DNA of 20,077 nucleotides. Source: Oscillospiraceae bacterium. Its GTDB lineage: Bacteria > Bacillota > Clostridia > Oscillospirales > Ruminococcaceae. How positions within the stretch are numbered: the stretch's first letter is position 1; the number at the start of each line of letters is the position of its first letter. Shown here one piece after another: positions 1 through 7,264 of this stretch. The translations under genes and the position numbers were made by a program. Under the pieces are notes generated by a model. That model had not been told where the DNA came from. It made no database searches and saw only the letters and a program-made list of their open reading frames with translations. The stretch covers positions 1-20,077 of the forward strand of contig JAFSHJ010000258.1 in the NCBI GenBank assembly GCA_017440425.1, written 5' to 3'.

Positions 1-1369
1 CATTGAGGGCAGGGTTGCTCTTGCCGAGGGTGTTCAGAATGTGTCCCCAAAGGGTCTCATCCATCTCCTCCATGGGAGCTTCCGGCTCGGTTTTGGCTGC
101 AGGTGCGGGGGCTTTTCGCTCTGCGGGAGCTTTTTTCTCTGCCGCAGGCTGTTCCTGCTGTGCGGGCTGTACCGCTGCCGCAGGCACAACTCCCTGCTCC
201 AGCATTCGCTTAAGTCTCCTGACTTCCTGCTCCAATGTGGATATTCTTGCAATAAGTGCATCGGTGCCTTCTCCGCCTTCGGGGCTGCACAGCTTGACAA
301 ATGCCATCTCCAGCTCGGTTCTTCTGGAGGAAGAACGGGCAAGGCGTTCCAAGGTCTCCTGAAGCACGGAAAGTGCATAGAAGATGTAGCCGCCTTCGAT
401 GCGTGAGGCAAGCTGTCTGAGCTGCTCCAGCTCGTCCGGCAGGCAGACGATCATCTCTGCCGCTTTGGATGAGTTTTTCATGAGCATCAAGTTCCTGAAA
501 TGCCCGATGAGCTGCTCGCACACACGGGAGGGGTCTGCGGAAGAGGCATAGAGTCTGCCAAGTATCTCTATGGCTTCTGCAGGCGCACGTTTTATAAAGG
601 CTTCGGTCAGTTCAAAAAGGTGTCCGCTGCCTGCAAGACCTGCCGCATCCGCCACGTTTTCCACCGTAACGCTGCCGTCGGTGGCACTTCTGCATAGATC
701 CAGCAGAGACAATGCGTCACGCATTCCGCCGTCGGAGAGCTTTGCGATGAGTGCCGCCGCATCCTTCTCCAGACCGATACTCTCTTTATCCGAGATGTTC
801 ATAAGTCTTTCCGCTATGAGTTCGGGATCGATACGTTTGAAATCGAAACGCTGACAGCGGGAAAGAATTGTTGCGGGAATTTTGTGCACCTCTGTGGTGG
901 CGAGGATGAATATAACATATTCGGGCGGCTCTTCCATAATTTTGAGCAATGCGTTTGCCGCACCGATGCTGAGCATATGGGCTTCATCGATGATGTAGAC
1001 CCTGTATTTTGCCGCCGCAGGGGTATAGTTGGTCTCTGCACGCAGGTCACGAATATTATCCACGCTGTTGTTGCTGGCGGCGTCTATCTCCAGCACGTCG
1101 GTTATGCTGCCGTCGTCTATGCCGCGGCACATTTCGCACTCGCCGCAGGGGCTTCCGTTTTGAACGTTGAGGCAGTTTGCCGCTTTGGAGAGTATTTTTG
1201 CGCAGGTGGTTTTACCCGTTCCCCGGGAACCGGTGAAAAGATAGGCGTGAGCTATTCTGTTGCTCTTCACCTCGCCCCGAAGCACGTCGGTGATGTGTTT
1301 TTGACCGATCACATCGTCGAACGTGACGGGACGGTATTTACGATATAACGCCTGATATGCCTCCGACAA
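1..1369 (-). CDS. dnaX: DNA polymerase III subunit gamma/tau, partial (3' end beyond window)
   Basis: This is the clamp-loader ATPase that opens the beta clamp at replication forks. The reading frame is open from 1369 to the left edge, giving about 456 codons, so the C-terminus lies outside the window. Walker A is GSRGTGKT at residues 47-54. A zinc module has Cys at 66, 75, 78 and 81. The Walker B/DEAH box is IDEAH at about 127-131, and a sensor-1/SRC stretch (ILSRCQRFDF) follows. Beyond about residue 360 the protein becomes Ala/Pro/Glu-rich, as in tau linkers. The start is a TTG (1369-1367): AAGGGGGG lies 5 nt upstream and the protein begins with the usual SEAYQALYRKYRP. It sits 31 nt downstream of the SRP RNA, with no clear terminator between them, so it may be transcribed from the SRP RNA promoter. 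Confidence 0.95.
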   Translation of the reverse strand, partial: MSEAYQALYRKYRPVTFDDVIGQKHITDVLRGEVKSNRIAHAYLFTGSRGTGKTTCAKILSKAANCLNVQNGSPCGECEMCRGIDDGSITDVLEIDAASNNSVDNIRDLRAETNYTPAAAKYRVYIIDEAHMLSIGAANALLKIMEEPPEYVIFILATTEVHKIPATILSRCQRFDFKRIDPELIAERLMNISDKESIGLEKDAAALIAKLSDGGMRDALSLLDLCRSATDGSVTVENVADAAGLAGSGHLFELTEAFIKRAPAEAIEILGRLYASSADPSRVCEQLIGHFRNLMLMKNSSKAAEMIVCLPDELEQLRQLASRIEGGYIFYALSVLQETLERLARSSSRRTELEMAFVKLCSPEGGEGTDALIARISTLEQEVRRLKRMLEQGVVPAAAVQPAQQEQPAAEKKAPAERKAPAPAAKTEPEAPMEEMDETLWGHILNTLGKSNPALN

Positions 1370-1400
1370 TGCGATCCCCCCTTGAAAAGATATAAAATAT

Positions 1401-1546
1401 GACGGATACACTCGGTCACACGGTTGTACAGATTGACTGCGGCACACAACAGCAACCGCTTAATGCTGCTCGGGTCACCGCCTGACATGATTCACAGTGC
1501 TGTGTCGCACAGGACCCGCACAACCGCATGACGGAATATATCCGTC
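1401..1546 (-). ncRNA. ffs: Signal recognition particle RNA, small bacterial type (~146 nt)
   Basis: This RNA pairs with Ffh to form the SRP, which targets nascent membrane and secreted proteins. On the minus strand the conserved domain IV tip reads TCAGG-CGG-TGAC-CCG-AGCAGCA: a CGG/CCG stem with a TGAC tetraloop, flanked by the invariant asymmetric and symmetric loop sequences. The flanks AUG/CAU pair below it. Outer helices are visible: GACGGATA (1546-1539) with TATCCGTC (1408-1401), and CGGTTGT with ACAACCG. Ends are inferred from the closing helix, so they are approximate. The position just upstream of dnaX is the usual one in Bacillota. At about 146 nt it is longer than a 4.5S-type RNA (about 110 nt) and shorter than the Bacillus Alu-containing form (about 270 nt). 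Confidence 0.87.
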
Positions 1547-1555
1547 AACTATATT

Positions 1556-1584
1556 ATTATATCCAAACGTGCGCTAAAAGTCAA
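1556..1584 (-). promoter_or_regulatory. SigA-type promoter for SRP RNA
   Basis: On the minus strand, -35 TTGACT (1584-1579), a 17-bp spacer and a perfect -10 TATAAT (1561-1556). Transcription would begin near 1549, a few bases before the first paired base of the SRP RNA. Confidence 0.88.
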
Positions 1585-1628
1585 CACTTTTTAGCAGATT
1601 ATCCCTTTCAAAAGCCGCTTTGCCGCTG

Positions 1629-2570
1629 TTATTTCCCCTCTCCTGCCTGCGAAACGATGACTTCGAGGGAAGAATCTGCGGAAAGCAAAATTTCTCCGCT
1701 GCCTGCCGGCACAAAAAAGCTGTTGCCGAAAGCGATTTTGCTGCGCTCTTCTCCGGCAGATATTGTTCCTCCGCCCGACACCGCTATCACCGACGCAAAG
1801 CTCTCCTCTCCCACGTTGAGTTTGACCTTTTCGCCCTCTTTCAGCGAATATCTCACCGATTTAAAATATTCACACTCTGCAAGCACATCGCCCTTCTCCG
1901 CCTCTGCGGAGGATGCGGTTTTCAGTGCGCAGGCTGCGGCTTTTTCGGTGTGCAGCGCTCTCGGTCTGCCGTCTGCGCCCAATCTGCCGTAATCATACAT
2001 ACGGTAGGTTATGTTGGAGCTCTGCTGAATTTCGCAGACGAAAATTCCCGCCCCGATGGCGTGTACCGTTCCTGCGGGAATGAAATATGCATCGCCTTTT
2101 TGGACACAAACTCTGTTCAACAGCTCGGTTATACTTCCATTGCTCATCGCCTCACGGAGCTTGTCCTCGGTGGTGTCCTCCTTCAGGCCGTAATAGATAT
2201 ATGCGCCCGGTTTTGCGTCAAGAATATACCACAGCTCGGTTTTGCCGGGGGAATTTTCATGCTTTTCTGCAAAATCATCATCGGGGTGCACCTGAATGGA
2301 GAGAGAATTTTCTGCATCTATAAATTTGCAGAGTATGGGCGCACCGAAACCGTCGCTCACCCTTGCATCCGTGCCCAGCGCATCGGGGTTTTGCTTCAGC
2401 CAACTGCCGAAAGGCTCGCCCTCTGCGGTGAGGCTCTGTCCGTCGGGATGTGCGGAAAACACCCACGCTTCTGCGGCAGGTTCGGAAGCATCTGCGCCGT
2501 AGATATCGCAAAGGCGGTGTCCGCCCCAGATGTAATTTGCTATAAACGGTGAAAGTTTTATCAGCTTCAT
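1629..2570 (-). CDS. manA: Mannose-6-phosphate isomerase, class I
   Basis: A zinc enzyme that interconverts mannose 6-phosphate and fructose 6-phosphate, linking mannose use or GDP-mannose synthesis to glycolysis. The 313-residue protein is the short Bacillota form. The cupin metal site is visible: Gln93 and His95 in SIQVHPDD, Glu112 in KTELW and His170 in GTVHAIG. ITYRMYDYGR (about 187-196) carries the conserved catalytic Arg. I chose the ATG at 2570 because AGAGGAAA lies at good spacing before it; a longer frame from 2642 only adds a non-conserved AT-rich leader. It is a single gene, divergent from the small protein at 2768. No clear terminator is visible before the SRP RNA promoter about 45 bp downstream. 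The sequence does not show whether it serves mannose catabolism or nucleotide-sugar synthesis. Confidence 0.93.
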   Translation of the reverse strand: MKLIKLSPFIANYIWGGHRLCDIYGADASEPAAEAWVFSAHPDGQSLTAEGEPFGSWLKQNPDALGTDARVSDGFGAPILCKFIDAENSLSIQVHPDDDFAEKHENSPGKTELWYILDAKPGAYIYYGLKEDTTEDKLREAMSNGSITELLNRVCVQKGDAYFIPAGTVHAIGAGIFVCEIQQSSNITYRMYDYGRLGADGRPRALHTEKAAACALKTASSAEAEKGDVLAECEYFKSVRYSLKEGEKVKLNVGEESFASVIAVSGGGTISAGEERSKIAFGNSFFVPAGSGEILLSADSSLEVIVSQAGEGK

Positions 2571-2767
2571 CTGCATTTCCTCTGCATTGATCTCTTTATA
2601 ATATACATTAATATTATATACCCCTTTGCGAAGACAAATCAAGCCTCTGTGAGAAATGACCGCTGAAAAATCCTTTTATTTACAGATTATCTTCCGTTGT
2701 TTGGGGCAGAATAATCTTACAAGGCAGAACCGACCGTTTTGCCGAAAAAGTTGAAAGAGGTGAAAAC

Positions 2768-2950
2768 ATGAACAAAGGTATTGGAATGATAATAACCGGC
2801 GCCGCCATCGGACTTGCCGTGGGTGCTGCCGCCACCATAGTTGCCGCACCCCGCAGAAACAGCATGCGTATGATGAAGCGGGATGCCACAAAGGTGGTGC
2901 GTGCTGTCAGCGGAATGGTGGACGACCTTGCGGGAATGATGAAGCTTTGA
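2768..2950 (+). CDS. Small YtxH-like membrane-anchored protein (60 aa)
   Basis: The first residues are followed by a Gly/Ala-rich hydrophobic segment (about residues 5-27), then a basic, Met-rich tail (RRNSMRMMKR) and a short amphipathic helix. This resembles YtxH-type small general-stress proteins with one N-terminal membrane helix, but the resemblance is by layout rather than by a diagnostic motif. A strong AGAGGTGAA ribosome binding site ends 5 nt before the ATG, which supports a real gene despite its size. It is monocistronic; the hairpins at 2975-3034 follow directly. Function is unknown. Confidence 0.75.
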   Translation: MNKGIGMIITGAAIGLAVGAAATIVAAPRRNSMRMMKRDATKVVRAVSGMVDDLAGMMKL

Positions 2951-2974
2951 CACCGCTTTCCGCTCCATATTGAA

Positions 2975-3034
2975 GTGCGTTTACGCACTCTGTGCATCGG
3001 TACAGCCGAATTTTCGGCCAGCTGTGCCGATGCA
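2975..3034 (+). other. Tandem hairpins between small membrane protein gene and citrate synthase
   Basis: A short hairpin (GTGCG, loop TTTA, CGCAC, 2975-2988) is followed by a strong one: TGCATCGGTACAGC (2993-3006) pairs with GCTGTGCCGATGCA (3021-3034) with one G-T pair. The 14-nt loop itself contains CGAA/TTCG. No T-run follows, so a classic intrinsic terminator is doubtful. It could be an mRNA 3'-end stabiliser or a dispersed palindrome. Confidence 0.6.
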
Positions 3035-3186
3035 CGACCTGCACATAATTGAGTAAGCATCATTATATTTAATACATGTTCACAGTTTTTTCAAATCATT
3101 TAATAAAAATATTTTTCAAAATAATCTATACATCTTGAGGAATTATATGTTATTATATATATACGTTAATTTTTCAGGAGGACAAA

Positions 3187-4539
3187 ATGAGTATTTACAG
3201 TAAAACATCCCCCGAACTTTGCAGACTGGCTCAGAAGTGCCACAACCCCATTCCTTCCGAGCTTTATACCTTCCACGATGTTAAACGCGGTCTGCGTGAT
3301 GATAACGGTAAAGGCGTTGTTGCAGGTCTTACCGATATCTCCACCATTCTTTACAGCAAGATGGAAAACGGCGTAGAAGTTCCCTGCGACGGCATTCTGT
3401 GCTACCGCGGCATAAATATAAAAGAACTCACCGAAGGATTTGCCGCAGACAACCGTTTCGGCTTTGAGGAAACCGTATATCTGCTTTTGTTCGGCGACCT
3501 TCCCACCCCCAGAGAGCTGGATAAATTCAACAAGCTGCTTGCCGAGTGCCGCTATCTTCCCTCCGGCTTCGTCCGTGACATCATCATGAAAGCACCCAGC
3601 AACGACCTTATGAATATGCTTGCACGAAGCGTGCTCACTCTCTATTCCTACGACGACAGAGCCGACGATATCTCCATTGAAAACGTACTGCGCCAGTCTT
3701 TGGGACTTATTGCGCTGTTCCCGCTGCTCGCCGTCTACGGCTACCAGGCATTCCACCACTATCACAACGGCGGAAGCCTCTTCATCCACGCTCCCAACCC
3801 CGAGCTTTCCACCGCAGAAAACATCCTCTATATGCTGCGTTCCAACCACAAGTTCACCGATCTTGAGGCAAAGATCCTCGACCTTGCTCTCGTTCTTCAC
3901 GCAGAGCACGGCGGCGGTAACAACTCCTCCTTCACCACCCACGTTATCACCTCTTCCGGCACGGATACATACAGTGCCATCTCCGGCGCCCTCGGCTCCC
4001 TCAAGGGTCCCCGTCACGGCGGCGCCAACATAAAGGTAGTAAAGATGATGGCCGATATCAAGGACCACGTTGCCGATTGGAACGACGACGAAGAGATCTC
4101 CGCATATCTGCTTAAGCTGCTCAGGAAGGAAGCATTTGACCGCTCCGGTCTCATCTACGGCATGGGACACGCCGTTTACACCGTTTCCGACCCCCGTGCA
4201 CTCATTCTTAAAGAGCACGTTAAAAAGCTCAGCGACGAAAAGGGCAGACAGAAGGAGTTCGAATTCTATTCCCGCATCGAGCGTCTTGCTCCCGAAGTCA
4301 TCAACAGCCACCGCAAGAGCTCCAAGCTGGTCAGCGCCAACATCGACTTCTACAGCGGCTTTGTTTACAGCATGCTGGATCTTCCCCTTGAGCTCTACAC
4401 CCCCATCTTTGCCATTGCCCGCATCGCAGGCTGGTCCGCACACAGACTTGAGGAGCTCTCCCTCGGCGGCAAGATCATCCGTCCCGGTTACACCAGCATC
4501 TCCGAAGACAAGGTGTATATCCCCCTCTCCGCACGCTGA
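3187..4539 (+). CDS. gltA: Citrate synthase
   Basis: Condenses acetyl-CoA and oxaloacetate to citrate, the entry to the (often incomplete) TCA branch that supplies 2-oxoglutarate and glutamate in Clostridia. The three catalytic residues can be placed: His277 in GPRHGGAN, His328 in MGHAVY (followed by DPRA) and Asp387 in NIDFYSG. At 450 residues it is the longer Bacillota/Bacteroidota-type variant with an N-terminal extension, compared with about 430 in E. coli. The start is supported by AGGAGG 6 nt upstream. A possible promoter is TTGAGG (3135-3140), 17 bp, TATATA (3158-3163), inside very AT-rich DNA. No aconitase or isocitrate dehydrogenase gene is adjacent. A 2-methylcitrate synthase activity cannot be excluded from sequence alone. 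Confidence 0.95.
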   Translation: MSIYSKTSPELCRLAQKCHNPIPSELYTFHDVKRGLRDDNGKGVVAGLTDISTILYSKMENGVEVPCDGILCYRGINIKELTEGFAADNRFGFEETVYLLLFGDLPTPRELDKFNKLLAECRYLPSGFVRDIIMKAPSNDLMNMLARSVLTLYSYDDRADDISIENVLRQSLGLIALFPLLAVYGYQAFHHYHNGGSLFIHAPNPELSTAENILYMLRSNHKFTDLEAKILDLALVLHAEHGGGNNSSFTTHVITSSGTDTYSAISGALGSLKGPRHGGANIKVVKMMADIKDHVADWNDDEEISAYLLKLLRKEAFDRSGLIYGMGHAVYTVSDPRALILKEHVKKLSDEKGRQKEFEFYSRIERLAPEVINSHRKSSKLVSANIDFYSGFVYSMLDLPLELYTPIFAIARIAGWSAHRLEELSLGGKIIRPGYTSISEDKVYIPLSAR

Positions 4540-4611
4540 TGATCACTATATATTCGGTTGGACGGCGGCAAATTTACTCTATTTGGTTTTTGCCTTGTTT
4601 ACATTGAAAAT

Positions 4612-4639
4612 TCACAAAAAAAATTGAAAAATTTTGTGA
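4612..4639 (+). other. AT-rich inverted repeat upstream of the rpmG promoter
   Basis: TCACAAAA (4612-4619) and TTTTGTGA (4632-4639) form a perfect 8-bp inverted repeat, ending 7 bp before the -35 box. It could be a weak terminator for citrate synthase, an operator, or simply AT-rich DNA. There is no T-run after it. Confidence 0.4.
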
Positions 4640-4646
4640 TAAACAC

Positions 4647-4676
4647 TTGACGAAATGACCCTTTTTGTGGTATAGT
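4647..4676 (+). promoter_or_regulatory. Promoter of the rpmG-secE-nusG operon
   Basis: -35 TTGACG (4647-4652), an 18-bp spacer and -10 TATAGT (4671-4676). Transcription would start near 4683, leaving an 87-nt leader before rpmG. Confidence 0.75.
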
Positions 4677-4769
4677 ATATGTACCTCTAAAAGGGTTATT
4701 TTTTTGTGTTCAAATTTAGCGTTCTTTTTCGAGGGAGGCAAAAATTTCTGGCGATCAGGAGGTGCCGAA

Positions 4770-4919
4770 ATGAGAGTAAAAATCACACTTGCATGCACAG
4801 AATGCAAGCAGCGCAACTACAACAAAATGAAAAACAAGAAAAACGATCCTGACAGACTTGAGATGAACAAGTACTGCAGGTTCTGCAGAAAACACACACT
4901 GCACAGAGAAACCAAATAA
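4770..4919 (+). CDS. rpmG: 50S ribosomal protein L33
   Basis: A small zinc-ribbon protein of the large ribosomal subunit. The 49-residue length is typical. Two CxxC pairs (Cys9/Cys12 and Cys36/Cys39) make this the zinc-binding (C+) form, which zinc-responsive paralogues replace in some Bacillota. The ATG at 4770 follows AGGAGGTG at good spacing; the frame is open further upstream to 4665 but that part is not conserved and overlaps the promoter region. It is first in the classic Bacillota order rpmG-secE-nusG. Confidence 0.95.
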   Translation: MRVKITLACTECKQRNYNKMKNKKNDPDRLEMNKYCRFCRKHTLHRETK

Positions 4920-4976
4920 TTACATTGGGCTAAAAGCTTAGATTCCATTTAAGCTTTATGCTAAGGAGGTTTGTTC

Positions 4977-5216
4977 ATGGCTAAAACCGCAACAAACAGC
5001 CCCAAAAAGGGCAAGTCCGGCATAAAAGAGCTTCCGGCAAAGGTTCTGCGTACCTTCAAAGACATGAAGGGTGAAGTTAAAAAGGTAGTATGGCCCAGTA
5101 AGAAGCAGGTTCTCAACAATTCGATCATCGTATTTGTAATGTTGATAATCTCCGCTATTTTCATTGGTGGAATAGACAAATTACTGATGCTGTTACTGCA
5201 GCTCATATTCAAATAA
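4977..5216 (+). CDS. secE: Preprotein translocase subunit SecE
   Basis: The single-helix clamp subunit of the SecYEG channel. The 79-residue protein has a Lys-rich cytoplasmic N-terminus, the conserved amphipathic stretch EVKKVVWPSKKQV (about 33-45), then one membrane helix (about 49-77). The ATG at 4977 follows AAGGAGG at 7 nt; an in-frame TTG two codons upstream is too close to the SD. The 57-bp gap after rpmG holds a small inverted repeat, AAAGCTTA (4933-4940) with TAAGCTTT (4950-4957), where some relatives carry tRNA-Trp. It is probably co-transcribed with nusG. Confidence 0.94.
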   Translation: MAKTATNSPKKGKSGIKELPAKVLRTFKDMKGEVKKVVWPSKKQVLNNSIIVFVMLIISAIFIGGIDKLLMLLLQLIFK

Positions 5217-5249
5217 TAAACTTCGCACGCTATACCCCGGAGGTAAACA

Positions 5250-5771
5250 ATGTCAGAAAACGCTAAATGGTATGTAGTGCATACCTATTCCGGCTACGAG
5301 AACAAGGTGGCTACCAACATTGAGAAGGTTGTCGAAAACAGACGCCTGCAGGATCTCATCCTGGATGTTCGTATCCCCACTGAAACCGTCACCGAAATAA
5401 AAGACGATAAAACACGCGAGGTTGAGCGTAAGATCTTCCCGGGTTATGTTCTTGTCAAAATGGTTATGACAGATGAATCCTGGTATGTTGTACGAAACAC
5501 CCGCGGAGTTACCGGTTTTGTCGGTCCCGCTTCCAAGCCTGTACCCCTCACAGACGAGGAGATAGCAGCTCTCGGAATGGAGACACACGTCACAGAGGTA
5601 GCTTATGCCGAGGGAGATTCTGTTCAGATCGTTGCAGGTCCGCTTGAGGGCTTCATCGGTATTGTTAACAGCGTAGATATCCCCGGAAACTGCGTTTGTG
5701 TTACAGTTTCCATGTTCGGAAGAGAAACACCTGTTGAGCTTGAGCTTAACCAGGCAAAGTTGGCCGACTGA
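5250..5771 (+). CDS. nusG: Transcription termination/antitermination factor NusG
   Basis: Binds RNA polymerase at the clamp and modulates pausing, termination and coupling to ribosomes. The 173-residue protein has an N-terminal NGN domain (WYVVHTYSGYENKVATNIE near the start, IFPGYVLVKM and WYVVRNTRGVTGFVG in the middle) and a C-terminal KOW domain beginning about residue 123 (GDSVQIVAGPLEGFIG). The ATG is preceded by GGAGGT. It lies 33 bp after secE and 173 bp before rplK, consistent with the usual secE-nusG-rplK-rplA run. Confidence 0.96.
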   Translation: MSENAKWYVVHTYSGYENKVATNIEKVVENRRLQDLILDVRIPTETVTEIKDDKTREVERKIFPGYVLVKMVMTDESWYVVRNTRGVTGFVGPASKPVPLTDEEIAALGMETHVTEVAYAEGDSVQIVAGPLEGFIGIVNSVDIPGNCVCVTVSMFGRETPVELELNQAKLAD

Positions 5772-5944
5772 TTTAGGTGAACGAAAACAGTATTCACGTG
5801 CCGCTGACGATTTTACATTCTATGTAAATGACTTGAGATGAGCGGACTGAAAGAAATAATGATTCTTTTAGGGTAAATTTTGGAGTAATTTTTTCGCGCA
5901 AAACGTCTGAACACACGCTTTGCGTAACGAAAGGAAGAACTGCA
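5772..5944 (+). other. Structured spacer between nusG and rplK
   Basis: Contains a nested set of complementary arms: CAGT and CCGCT on the left match AGCGG and ACTG on the right, enclosing a TTTACA/TGTAAA hairpin. CGCAAA and TTTGCG follow near 5895-5930. There is a weak possible promoter (TTGAGA, 17 bp, ATAATG). No T-run terminator. It may be a leader for rplK-rplA, but no known motif is recognised. Confidence 0.3.
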
Positions 5945-6370
5945 ATGGCACAAAAGGTGGTTGGCTTAGTAAAGCTTCAGATCCCCGCCGGCAAAGCCAC
6001 GCCGGCACCCCCCGTTGGTTCCGCACTCGGACCTCACGGCATTAACATTATGGGATTCACAAAAGAATTCAACGAGCGTACAAAAAATGATGTCGGCATG
6101 ATCATCCCCGTGGTCATTACTATTTATGCCGACCGTTCCTTCTCCTTTATCACCAAGACACCCCCCGCAGCAGTCCTCATTAAGAAGGCTTGCGGACTCG
6201 AAAGCGGTTCCGGTGTTCCCAACAAGACAAAGGTTGCAACTATCACCAAAGATCAGATTCGTGAAATTGCTGAGAAGAAGATGCCCGACCTCAACGCTGC
6301 TAACATCGACACAGCTATGAGCATGATCGCAGGCACCGCACGCAGCATGGGCGTTGTTGTTGCTGAATAA
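5945..6370 (+). CDS. rplK: 50S ribosomal protein L11
   Basis: Part of the GTPase-associated centre of the large subunit, bound to 23S rRNA helices 43-44. Its 141-residue length is the family norm. The N-terminal KLQIPAGKATPAPPVGSALGPHGINIMGF is the near-invariant Pro-rich L11 signature; the C-terminal RNA-binding domain carries KTPPAAVLIKKACGLESGSG. The start ATG follows AAAGGAAG at good spacing. It is followed after 112 bp by rplA, the usual partner, with a probable L1 target in the gap. Confidence 0.97.
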   Translation: MAQKVVGLVKLQIPAGKATPAPPVGSALGPHGINIMGFTKEFNERTKNDVGMIIPVVITIYADRSFSFITKTPPAAVLIKKACGLESGSGVPNKTKVATITKDQIREIAEKKMPDLNAANIDTAMSMIAGTARSMGVVVAE

Positions 6371-6403
6371 TTTGTCTGCTGATGCGCAAATTTGCGCCAA
6401 TTA

Positions 6404-6463
6404 GGGTGGGAGGAAAAATCCGATACGCATCTGCAAAAATTTTAAGCGATGCGGTTACCACTC
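6404..6463 (+). promoter_or_regulatory. Probable L1-binding autoregulatory mRNA site before rplA
   Basis: GGGTGG (6404-6409) pairs with CCACTC (6458-6463), and CGCATC (6426-6431) with GATGCG (6448-6453), leaving an asymmetric internal loop that includes GAGGAAAAAT on the left and GTTA on the right. A GTGGGAGG...ACCAC arrangement is characteristic of L1 targets that mimic the 23S rRNA L1 stalk. The stem ends 3 nt before the AGGAGG of rplA, so L1 binding there could block translation. The assignment is by motif and position. Confidence 0.6.
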
Positions 6464-6482
6464 AATAGGAGGAAACAAAGTA

Positions 6483-7175
6483 ATGAAACATGGTAAAAAA
6501 TATACCGACAGCACAAAGCTCATCGAGCGTTCCAAGCTCTATGAGTCCGGTGAAGCTCTTGCTTTGTGCGTAGAGTCTGCCAAGGCTAAATTTGACGAGA
6601 CTGTAGAAATTCACGTACGTCTGGGCGTTGACTCCCGTCACGCTGATCAGCAGGTTCGTGGCGCTGTTGTTCTCCCCAACGGAACCGGTAAAAAAGTTCG
6701 CGTACTTGCTTTCTGCAAGGGCGACAATGTTCGTCTTGCTGAAGAAGCCGGTGCTGAATATGTAGGCGGCGAAGATTACATGGAAAAGATCCAGAAAGAA
6801 GGCTGGCTCGATTTCGACGTAGTTATCGCTACTCCCGATATGATGGGTGTTGTTGGTCGTCTCGGTAAGATCCTCGGTCCCCGTGGTCTTATGCCGAACC
6901 CCAAGGCCGGTACAGTTACTCCCGACATCGCTCGTGCTGTAACAGAAGCTAAAGCCGGTAAGATCGAGTATCGTCTTGACAAAACAAACATCATCCACTG
7001 CCCCATCGGCAAAGCTTCCTTCGGAGCTGAAAAGCTTCAGGAGAACTTTGACACTCTTATGAGCGCCATCGTTAAGGCTAAGCCCGCTGCTGCAAAGGGT
7101 CAGTACGTAAAATCCTGCGTCGTTGCTTCCACAATGGGCCCCGGCGTTCGCATTAACCCCGCTAAGTTCATCTAA
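6483..7175 (+). CDS. rplA: 50S ribosomal protein L1
   Basis: Forms the mobile L1 stalk at the ribosomal E site and, in many bacteria, represses its own mRNA. The 230-residue length is typical. The hallmark stretch KILGPRGLMPNPKAGTV (about 136-152) is present, as are the N-terminal KHGKKY start and the C-terminal VVASTMGPGVRI. The ATG follows AGGAGG at 10 nt. It is the last gene of its cluster here: a strong hairpin begins 15 bp after the stop and an unrelated acetyltransferase follows, whereas rplJ-rplL usually come next. Confidence 0.97.
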   Translation: MKHGKKYTDSTKLIERSKLYESGEALALCVESAKAKFDETVEIHVRLGVDSRHADQQVRGAVVLPNGTGKKVRVLAFCKGDNVRLAEEAGAEYVGGEDYMEKIQKEGWLDFDVVIATPDMMGVVGRLGKILGPRGLMPNPKAGTVTPDIARAVTEAKAGKIEYRLDKTNIIHCPIGKASFGAEKLQENFDTLMSAIVKAKPAAAKGQYVKSCVVASTMGPGVRINPAKFI

Positions 7176-7190
7176 TCTTGTTATTAGATT

Positions 7191-7224
7191 TAAGGCAGAA
7201 ATCGAAAGATTTCTGCCTTATTTA
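7191..7224 (+). terminator. Terminator after rplA
   Basis: A perfect 13-bp stem, TAAGGCAGAAATC with GATTTCTGCCTTA, closed by a GAAA tetraloop (7204-7207). The following tract is T-rich but interrupted (TTTAATAACTT), so termination may be incomplete. Confidence 0.75.
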
Positions 7225-7235
7225 ATAACTTGATA

Positions 7236-7264
7236 TTGTTTAATTCATAACTTTAGAGTATAAT
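7236..7264 (+). promoter_or_regulatory. Promoter of the GNAT acetyltransferase gene
   Basis: -35 TTGTTT (7236-7241), 17-bp spacer, perfect -10 TATAAT (7259-7264). It lies between the rplA terminator and the acetyltransferase start. Confidence 0.72.

Noticed and set aside
41..406. Several short open frames over the dnaX C-terminal region on both strands
   Set aside because: The minus frame continuous from the TTG at 1369 carries all DnaX motifs and stays in frame to base 2; the others are out of frame with it.
2680..3063. Minus-strand frame opposite the 60-residue protein
   Set aside because: No ribosome binding site and no recognisable domain; the plus-strand 60-codon gene has a strong SD and a coherent membrane segment.
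3166..4443. 425-codon open frame on the minus strand opposite citrate synthase
   Set aside because: It is a shadow of the biased codon usage of the plus-strand gene; its translation is Gly/Val-rich with no recognisable domain, while the plus strand has all citrate synthase catalytic residues.
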